Source: Treponema sp. (GTDB lineage: Bacteria; Spirochaetota; Spirochaetia; Treponematales; Breznakiellaceae). From it: a stretch of 37,704 bases of DNA. The stretch covers positions 1 through 37,704 of the forward strand of contig JAITHD010000096.1 in the NCBI GenBank assembly GCA_031280155.1, given 5' to 3'. Below the pieces are notes generated by a model, which saw only the letters and a list, made by a program, of their open reading frames with translations, did no database searches and had not been told where the DNA came from. The translations under genes were made by a program, and so were the position numbers. Shown here one piece after another: positions 32,036-37,704 of the stretch; positions within the stretch are counted from its first letter, which is position 1, and each line of letters begins with the position of its first letter.

Positions 32036-32833
32036 CTAAATGCCGTGGATGTTCTGTTCTATTTCCTTGAAATACCGTACGGTGCCCACCTTGAGTTCAT
32101 CGGTGGCATCCTCATCACAGACAATAATCGCCCTGGGGTGCATCTGGAGGCAGGAAAGGGTACATAGATGGTTGACCCCCCCTTCTACCGCAGCCTGGAG
32201 CGCCCGAGCTTTGGCATGACCGTTCACAAGGATCATCACCTCCCCGGCGTCCATAATAGTTCCGACGCCTACAGTGAGGGCCGTGGAGGGGACTTTGTTG
32301 ACGTCTCCCTCAAAAAACCGGGCGTTGGCTATCTTGGTGTCCTTGGCGAGGGTCTTTATTCTGGTTCGGGACGTGAGGGACGAACCAGGTTCATTGAAAG
32401 CTATATGTCCGTCGCTGCCCATACCGCCAAAGAAAAGCTCTATCCCTCCAAAGGAAGCAATACGGGCCTCATAGTCCCGGCATTCTTGGGCCAAATCGGA
32501 GGCCATGCCGTTGGGGATATGCGCGTTGGTTTTATCTATATTAATATAACTAAAAAAATTATCCCACATGAACCGGCGGTAACTTTGAGGGTGATCCTCT
32601 CCAATACCTATGTATTCATCCATGTTAAACGTAACCACTTGAGCAAAGGATACTTTCCCGTCTTTATAAGCCTTGATAAGTTCCTGATAAACCCTCAAAG
32701 GGCTGGAACCGGTAGGAAGCCCCAATACAAAAGGTTTATCCTTGCGGGGTTCAAAGCTATTGATCCGGTCTATGATATACGCCGCGGCCCAGCGGCTTGC
32801 CGCGGCATAATCTTTATGAATAATAAGACGCAT
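32036..32833 (-). CDS. nagB: Glucosamine-6-phosphate deaminase
   Basis: The 265-residue enzyme converts glucosamine 6-phosphate to fructose 6-phosphate and ammonia. Blocks match Nag[38 protein letters not shown] (catalytic Asp), [20 protein letters not shown] ([11 protein letters not shown]) and the active-site His within DGHIAF. Length matches Escherichia coli NagB (266). GGGGA precedes ATG 32833. It follows nagA by 26 bases on the same strand, so the two successive steps of N-acetylglucosamine catabolism are one operon. Confidence 0.96.
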   Translation of the reverse strand: MRLIIHKDYAAASRWAAAYIIDRINSFEPRKDKPFVLGLPTGSSPLRVYQELIKAYKDGKVSFAQVVTFNMDEYIGIGEDHPQSYRRFMWDNFFSYINIDKTNAHIPNGMASDLAQECRDYEARIASFGGIELFFGGMGSDGHIAFNEPGSSLTSRTRIKTLAKDTKIANARFFEGDVNKVPSTALTVGVGTIMDAGEVMILVNGHAKARALQAAVEGGVNHLCTLSCLQMHPRAIIVCDEDATDELKVGTVRYFKEIEQNIHGI

Positions 32834-32859
32834 ACTTTCCCCCTACTGGCTCTAAGTTT

Positions 32860-34029
32860 CTAAAAAACGTTCTTTTTGATAACCCCGCCGACCATAACGG
32901 CCAACACCTTAAATTCCCTATCGAATACGGTTAAATCCGCATCCCGGCCGGGAATAATAGCCCCTTTCCGGGCATAACGCATCACCTGAGCGGGGTTGAA
33001 GCCGGAAGTTTTCACCGCATCCTCCAAGCCAAACCCCACGGAGAGGAGGTTCTTGATTCCCCGAATCATGGTAAGGGAGGAACCGGCTATCACATTGTCG
33101 GTTTTCCGATGGAATACCCCGTCCCGGAATACTACTTCTTCCCCATTGGCAAAAAAAGGCCCTTGAGACTGTTCCGTGGGCTTGAGCGCGTCGGTCACCA
33201 GTACGATCTTGTCAATAGGCTTATCCCGCAGAAGCAGCTTAAAGAGGTCCGGATGCACATGGTAACCGTCGGCAATGATCTCGCAGGACATTTCGGTATG
33301 GATGAGCACCGCCCCAACCGCGTTAGGATTGCGGTGATCCAGCTTGCTCATGGCGTTAAAAAGATGGGTGGCATGGAGGATTCCCGCCTGCATACCCTCT
33401 ACCATGTGCTCATACTGCGCATCCGTATGGCCCGCCTGTAGGATGATCCCCTTCTTAATACAGTAAAGGGCCAGTTCCCGCATACCCTTGATCTCCGGCG
33501 CTACGGTCATATTAACGATACGCCCGCCGGAAGCCTGCCAGAGCCGCTCCATGAAATCTATATCCACCGGTTTCAAGGTTTCGGCTTTCTGAACTCCCAG
33601 GCGATCCGGTGAAAGGAAAGGGCCTTCCAGATGCAATCCCATGATCCGGGATCCCGGCTCCCTGCCCATAGCAGAAGCCACCTGAGCGACCGCTTCCAGC
33701 ATGTTCCCGGATTCTCCAGGATAAAGGGTGGGGTTGAAAGCCGTTACTCCGTATTGGGATAGAAGCCGGGACATTTCCATCATCGAATCCGCTGAAGCGT
33801 CGTCAGTTCCATAACCGCCGAACCCATGGATGTGGGTATCGATAAATCCCGGGGCAATATAAGCTCCTTGGACATCGATAATGCGGACGTCCGAATCGAA
33901 ACGTTTCTTTTCAAACCGTTTCTGGGAAAAAACATCCGCCACCGTACCGCCTTCAACCAACACCGCGCAGTGTTCCATAGAAGCGAAACCGGTCATCACC
34001 GTCCCATTATGCAGGCAGATAGAGCTCAT
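32860..34029 (-). CDS. nagA: N-acetylglucosamine-6-phosphate deacetylase
   Basis: The 389-residue amidohydrolase removes the acetyl group from N-acetylglucosamine 6-phosphate. Marks include FIDTHIHGFGGYGTDD, GLHLEGPFLS (metal-binding Glu), LQAGHTDA and HATHLFNAMSKLDHRNP (metal His residues), and LVTDALKPTEQ (catalytic Asp). Length is normal. It is the first gene of the nagA-nagB pair and lies 66 bases from the convergently unrelated spoIID-like gene, which is also on the minus strand and upstream, so read-through from that gene is possible. No PTS component is visible in the window. Confidence 0.95.
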   Translation of the reverse strand: MSSICLHNGTVMTGFASMEHCAVLVEGGTVADVFSQKRFEKKRFDSDVRIIDVQGAYIAPGFIDTHIHGFGGYGTDDASADSMMEMSRLLSQYGVTAFNPTLYPGESGNMLEAVAQVASAMGREPGSRIMGLHLEGPFLSPDRLGVQKAETLKPVDIDFMERLWQASGGRIVNMTVAPEIKGMRELALYCIKKGIILQAGHTDAQYEHMVEGMQAGILHATHLFNAMSKLDHRNPNAVGAVLIHTEMSCEIIADGYHVHPDLFKLLLRDKPIDKIVLVTDALKPTEQSQGPFFANGEEVVFRDGVFHRKTDNVIAGSSLTMIRGIKNLLSVGFGLEDAVKTSGFNPAQVMRYARKGAIIPGRDADLTVFDREFKVLAVMVGGVIKKNVF

Positions 34030-34095
34030 ATAATAATCATAAAATCAGAAAGTAATTTTGTAAATCGAAAAATCCGGTTGCGAGGTTGTTCTTTT

Positions 34096-36630
34096 CTAAT
34101 TTCCTACCAGTTCCGCGAGAGGATAATAATGCCCCAGTATCTGGGCCGCAGTGAAACCGGCCTGGGCCATACCTGCGGCGCCGCTTTGATCCAGTCCAAC
34201 CCCGTGCCCCCAACCTGCTCCTTGGAAAATGAAATATTCGGGCTTACCGTTTTTACCCGTTTTTGAACGAATGGTAAAGAGGTTGCTCCGCAATCCCCCG
34301 AGGCGGGACCTGATCCGGTCTCCTTTGATATGCATACTGCCCTGGGAACCCCTCAGCTCCACTTCATTAATTCTGCCTGAAATGCCGCGGCCCCGGCTTA
34401 TTACTTGGAGGATATCCCCGATAGTACCGTATTCGGCGTTACGGCTACGAATTTCTTCCGCGGGCACCCATTTTTCCCAACGGTACGCTTGAGAGGAATG
34501 GAGATTCGCCGCCGATGAGTAAGATTGGGGCCTTTCCCGGATCCATCGGGAAAGGCCGTCCAGAAACAGCCAGGATGTTCTGGCCTCAAGGAGCTTATCG
34601 GGAACCGCTATATTAAACGTGTCGGATCCCCACACGAATATACTGTTTTCACTGTAGCCCCCGTGGTTGGCGGAGTAATACGCCTTTAGAGCTTGCCCGC
34701 CGGCTCTCAAATGTATGCCTCTGGTCGCGTCTACCGCGGCGGTGGTTGCCCGGGTTTCACCGGTAACTCCACGGTAGGCCGCAGACAGAGTCGATCCGTA
34801 CAGATCGAAGCCCTTTTCCCTATGCTGCCCCAGATATGCCAAGGTATAGGAACGGGCGGCAATCGCCTGGGCCTTGAGAGCTTCGGCAGGCCATGAAGCG
34901 GGCATTTCCGCGGGGATAACCCCGTAGAGATACTCTTCAATATTGAGGATATTTATCACGGTGATACTGGCCTTCTCAAACCGGAATTCCATGCCGCCCC
35001 GATAGGCCCGATCTTCAGAGCCGGCAATGGAAAGAATGGTGGTATTATCAGGATTGCGATATTCAAGAACTACCGGTCTTTCCGCTATGACAAGATTCTT
35101 TCCCGCATGATCCTGTATCAGAATCCGCCCATTCCGGGGTTCGATCCAAAGCTGATCCGGGGTTTCGCCGGTGAACCATACGGCTCCGTTATCCCCGCGA
35201 AGAATATAGGCCCCGCCGGTTTTTACGGTTATCAAAGATTGCCCTTCCGCAAGGCCTATCCGTACCGGTACCAGACCCTCTTTTCTGAGCGCGGTAACTT
35301 TGGGGGGAACGGCGCCGATCCTGCGCCGTTCCGCAGACTTTTCCCGGCCCTCAGCCGCCTCCGGCAGAAACCGTATCACTTCATTCAGACTTTGGATGAT
35401 CAGATCATTCCCGGGAAAATACGTTTGCGCGCGGTTTAAATACGTATAGGCTTCTTGATAACGTTTCTGAGTGAGGAGAACCGCGCCCAAAGGGAAAAGC
35501 GCGCTTCTGAGTTCCGGATCTTGACGAAGCGCGGTCCGAAAACAAGTCTCCGCTTCGGCGGGAGCCGTTCCTGCCAACAGTTCTCCCAAAATGAACCAGC
35601 CTATAGGGCGGACATTTTCTGTCTTCAGGCTTCTTCGCAACAGTTCAACAGCCCGCTCCCTCTCCCCCATATCGCGACGGAGCAAAGCCTGATAAAACAG
35701 GGTTTCCCCAGTCTCTTGGGAAAGGGGAAGGAGCGCAACGGCCTTTTGGTAATTTCCGGTGAAACAGAGGGTTACAAAAAGCTCTCTTTCCACATCAGGG
35801 CTTACCGGTTTATCTTGGTATAAATTCTCAAGTACCGCGGTTGCATGAAGCCCTTCTCCTGTTTCATAGTAGGTTCGTACCAGTTCCCACTTGATACGGG
35901 TATTTCCCGGTTCGATCTGAAGGAGCTGCTCGAATTCCCGGATACTTCTCTCTGCGTTACCCTGATAATAGGTATCCAACGCGCGCCGTTCTGATGACGA
36001 CGGTATAGAAGGTCTTGGGACTGTTGCCGGCTGCAGCGAGGCCGCGGAAAAAGACATAACCGAAACAGATGGAGATGACGCCGAAGGCGGCGCGGTGAGG
36101 GCGGGGACGGGAGCGGTTGAGGAGGATGACGATGCGCCCGATGACTGCATAACCGGGCCGGAATTTACAGAAGGCACGGAAGATACCGGGGGTGAAGATG
36201 TAGACGTTATTGGAGGACCGGCAGACGCCGATGTATCCGAGGCTTGAGGCCGGGTTACAGATGAAGCCGGCGAGAAGGACATACGCGACGAAGAAGGATG
36301 CGCCGAACGTGACGGTAATTCGACAGCCATAGCGGGCGTTGTAAGTTGCGATGCGGTTGATGAAGGAGGTGAAACAGGCAGCGTAACGGACGGCGCATCA
36401 GGAACATCCTGTGATGGTTTAGAGGCTGTTGACGCCGGTTCAACCTCAACAGCAGGGAGCGGTGGGAGTGAAGCGGGAACCGGAACAGGTGAAGCCGGAG
36501 GTGATGAGGCGGCTGAAGCGGTTGAGGACCCATTCTCTAGTAAAGGCGGCGGACCAGATTGAGGAGACTCCGGTACCGATGGCGCGGTACCGGTGCAGGA
36601 AAAGAAGATAAAACATAATAGCCAAAGCAT
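34096..36630 (-). CDS. Lipoprotein with Pro/Ser/Thr-rich linker, TPRs and SpoIID/LytB domain
   Basis: The 844-residue protein has a short hydrophobic start with FFSC (Cys12 probable lipidation). A roughly 200-residue linker of Ser, Pro, Ala, Thr and Val follows, then TPR-like helices (about 215-430: ALDTYYQGNAERSIREFEQL, AETCFRTALRQDPELRSALF). The C-terminal half holds the SpoIID domain: YGVIPAEMPASWPAEALKAQ, YSANHGGYSENS and GAGWGHGVGLDQSGAAGMAQ. SpoIID proteins are lytic transglycosylases that cut stripped glycan strands; in non-sporulating bacteria they remodel peptidoglycan. The N-terminus lacks basic residues, no SD is visible, and a TATAAT lies only six bases before the ATG. Confidence 0.85.
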   Translation of the reverse strand: MLWLLCFIFFSCTGTAPSVPESPQSGPPPLLENGSSTASAASSPPASPVPVPASLPPLPAVEVEPASTASKPSQDVPDAPSVTLPVSPPSSTASQLTTPAMAVELPSRSAHPSSSRMSFSPASSVTRPQASDTSASAGPPITSTSSPPVSSVPSVNSGPVMQSSGASSSSSTAPVPALTAPPSASSPSVSVMSFSAASLQPATVPRPSIPSSSERRALDTYYQGNAERSIREFEQLLQIEPGNTRIKWELVRTYYETGEGLHATAVLENLYQDKPVSPDVERELFVTLCFTGNYQKAVALLPLSQETGETLFYQALLRRDMGERERAVELLRRSLKTENVRPIGWFILGELLAGTAPAEAETCFRTALRQDPELRSALFPLGAVLLTQKRYQEAYTYLNRAQTYFPGNDLIIQSLNEVIRFLPEAAEGREKSAERRRIGAVPPKVTALRKEGLVPVRIGLAEGQSLITVKTGGAYILRGDNGAVWFTGETPDQLWIEPRNGRILIQDHAGKNLVIAERPVVLEYRNPDNTTILSIAGSEDRAYRGGMEFRFEKASITVINILNIEEYLYGVIPAEMPASWPAEALKAQAIAARSYTLAYLGQHREKGFDLYGSTLSAAYRGVTGETRATTAAVDATRGIHLRAGGQALKAYYSANHGGYSENSIFVWGSDTFNIAVPDKLLEARTSWLFLDGLSRWIRERPQSYSSAANLHSSQAYRWEKWVPAEEIRSRNAEYGTIGDILQVISRGRGISGRINEVELRGSQGSMHIKGDRIRSRLGGLRSNLFTIRSKTGKNGKPEYFIFQGAGWGHGVGLDQSGAAGMAQAGFTAAQILGHYYPLAELVGN
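36570..36593. repeat. Perfect inverted repeat near the 5' end of the SpoIID gene
   Basis: CCGGTACCG-ATGGCG-CGGTACCGG gives a 9-bp GC-rich stem with a six-base loop, about 40 bases inside the coding region. In mRNA it could affect early translation. Confidence 0.55.
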
Positions 36631-36838
36631 AAGGAATTATAACCTGAAAATAAGTTTGAAGTCTATGTGTTATCATTATAAAAGTCCAAATACTAAATGA
36701 TATGCCGGCGCCTTTGAAAAAACCGCTCGGTTATTGCAGCATAAAAAATCAGTCTTATACGGTTTTCTCCACAGGGTAACGAAAACCCTTAAAAACTGAG
36801 ATTTGAAATATAGCCAAAGAAGGGGTTGTGGATTTTAC
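36631..36838. other. Spacer upstream of the SpoIID gene
   Basis: A minus-strand TATAAT (36641-36636) with TAGACT 18 bases upstream may be the SpoIID promoter. Nothing else is recognised before copy F. Confidence 0.4.
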
Positions 36839-37100
36839 GTCAGCTACCCCATGCCTAAGGCATGGGCTTGAGGCTTGTTCCGGTTGCCCGGTGTACTACT
36901 ACCAGTAGTACACCGGTAGTAGTGATGCTCCCCGGTCTTACGGTCTCTCCATAGACGTTACTTACCCACGCCGCGTGGGTAGGTCTATTCGACTTTTTTA
37001 CCATACCACAAAATAGGGAGAGCGGTCAAGGATGTTGTTACAAAACTTTTTCGTTGCGCCTTATGCCTAAAGGCAGGGGTTTTACGGCAAACCGGATAAC
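36839..37100 (-). mobile_element. IS200/IS605-like remnant, copy F
   Basis: Minus-strand order: left end GTTATCCGGTTTGCCGTAAA, then TGCCTTTAGGCATAAGGCGC. GACCTACCCACGCGGCGTGG follows with GTAAGTAACGTCT (hairpin), a 13-bp perfect hairpin at 36888-36916, and the right end CCCATGCCTTAGGCATGGGG with TAGCTGAC. The TnpB tail is reduced to a few codons after GTAACGTCTATGGA. Confidence 0.75.
36888..36916. repeat. 13-bp perfect hairpin inside copy F
   Basis: CCGGTGTACTACT (36888-36900), loop ACC, AGTAGTACACCGG (36904-36916). It is not shared by other copies at sequence level, though copy E has its own 9-bp hairpin in the comparable place. Confidence 0.8.
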
Positions 37101-37122
37101 TAAAAAACTTTGTATTAAGCAG

Positions 37123-37151
37123 TTGACTTTTTGTATACAAATAGCTATAAT
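37123..37151 (+). promoter_or_regulatory. Strong promoter of tRNA-Leu
   Basis: TTGACT (37123-37128), 17 bases, TATAAT (37146-37151), nearly perfect consensus, ending ten bases before the tRNA. Confidence 0.8.
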
Positions 37152-37161
37152 TAATATAAAT

Positions 37162-37243
37162 GCCCAGATGGTGAAATTGGCAGACACGCTAGTTTCAGGT
37201 ACTAGTGCCGCGAGGCTTGGGGGTTCAAGTCCCCCTCTGGGCA
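37162..37243 (+). tRNA. tRNA-Leu (anticodon CAG)
   Basis: An 82-base gene. The acceptor stem is GCCCAGA with TCTGGGC and discriminator A. The anticodon stem is CTAGT/ACTAG around TTCAGGT (anticodon CAG). A long variable arm (class II) GCCGCGAGGC follows, and the T arm GGGGG-TTCAAGT-CCCCC completes it. CCA is not encoded. It decodes CUG codons. Confidence 0.95.
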
Positions 37244-37517
37244 TTCCCTTATAAGATAAAGAATTATTCTTAGTTTAAACCTGTAAAAACTTTGAACCTA
37301 TAATCTCCTTTTCGCAATTTGCCTATAGAAGGCATCACACCGGAATCCGTGTAATCCGTGGACTTTTTATATGCTTTTACTCCGGCGCTTAAAATACAAG
37401 CGATTTTTTTAATATTGACATGACGGCGATGGTTTGTTATGGTTAAGAAACTTGCGGCTTTGTACGGCAGGGAATAGGTTTTTAAAACAAAACAGTAATG
37501 GCAAGAGGCATTGACTA
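37244..37517. other. Spacer after tRNA-Leu
   Basis: No gene is seen. It holds the third copy of the short dispersed motif (37344-37363). I see no clear T-rich terminator immediately after the tRNA. Confidence 0.4.
37344..37363 (+). repeat. Dispersed short motif, copy 3
   Basis: AATCCGTGTAATCCGTGGAC, sharing the core with copies at 13747 and 29576. Confidence 0.5.
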
Positions 37518-37634
37518 ATGAACGTATCTAACCCATCTATTGATAACAAATGGCGGAACCCGGCGGGTTATCCCGGGGGCATATACCCTATCAGCCGGAA
37601 AAGGACAGAGTATGTACACCGGATTGAGCTTTAA
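37518..37634 (+). CDS. Doubtful 38-residue ORF
   Basis: ATG 37518 opens 38 codons (NVSNPSIDNKWRNPAGYPGG onward) ending at 37634. There is no strong SD and no recognised domain. It overlaps the next ORF by 23 bases in another frame. It may only be leader sequence. Confidence 0.2.
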   Translation: MNVSNPSIDNKWRNPAGYPGGIYPISRKRTEYVHRIEL

Positions 37635-37704
37635 GATAGGAGCGGATCAGCGGGAAGGCTGGCTGGGAAGCGCCGTAATTATAGGCGGCGTTTTTATCTG
37701 TCTG
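37612..37704 (+). CDS. 5' end of an unidentified gene, cut by the window
   Basis: AAAAGGA about six bases before ATG 37612 opens a frame that runs to the window edge (31 codons: MYTGLSFKIGADQREGWLGS, then a hydrophobic AVIIGGVFICL). The hydrophobic stretch suggests a membrane segment. Too short to identify. Confidence 0.4.
   Translation, partial: MYTGLSFKIGADQREGWLGSAVIIGGVFICL

Overview
The window looks like chromosomal DNA of a spirochaete, most likely a Treponema-type organism and possibly one from an animal or insect gut. This is an inference. It rests on lipoproteins with loose SC-type lipoboxes, outer-membrane beta-barrels ending in an aromatic residue, a RarA ATPase fused to a methyltransferase-like domain, a PilZ-type protein with an unusual layout, and an ABC sugar-uptake cassette without its own ATPase. 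Most of the DNA has moderate GC. One acyltransferase-like gene (30473-31768) and a few spacers are clearly AT-rich.

Layout. 1-6963: outer-membrane protein, lipoprotein, rarA fusion, convergent murJ, and a divergently transcribed PilZ-like gene. 6975-15860: an accessory region with an outer-membrane protein, an ANT(6)-like nucleotidyltransferase, a coiled-coil/nuclease-like protein, a broken relB antitoxin, a cupin, the dapA-asd pair and a HAD phosphatase, interleaved with mobile-element remnants. 16165-21262: sugar-binding lipoprotein, two permeases, a sensor kinase and a response regulator. 21406-23813: feoA-feoB ferrous iron uptake behind a palindromic candidate operator. 23876-27462: TraB-family membrane protein, a 29-residue basic mS38/COX24-like gene and dxs. 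27876-29393: an (alpha/alpha)6 trehalase-like glycoside hydrolase. 29690-30412: a graveyard of a phage-like fragment, an IS3 tail and an IS1595 head. 30473-36630: an isolated condensation/acyltransferase-fold protein, nagB-nagA and a large SpoIID/TPR lipoprotein. The end holds tRNA-Leu(CAG) and the start of an unidentified gene.

The strongest unexplained signal is a dispersed family of 130-310 bp elements: copies at 6975, 12211, 14816, 15727, 27463 and 36839, plus a left-end scrap at 9025. They share a left-end motif (around GCCGTAAAAC), a hairpin containing GACGTTACTTCCC, remnants of the TnpB C-terminus, and a right-end hairpin followed by AGCTGAC. They look like internally deleted IS200/IS605-type elements that kept the tnpB tail and the right end, which is where omega (guide) RNAs are encoded. 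No tnpA or full tnpB is in the window. Several copies sit flush against genes, where their ends supply stop codons or Shine-Dalgarno sequences. One appears to have replaced the start codon of the HAD gene.

Functionally, the window combines carbohydrate uptake and catabolism (ABC transporter, trehalase-like enzyme, NagA/NagB), envelope genes (MurJ, SpoIID, outer-membrane proteins), aspartate-family amino-acid synthesis (DapA, Asd), isoprenoid precursor synthesis (DXS) and iron uptake (FeoAB).
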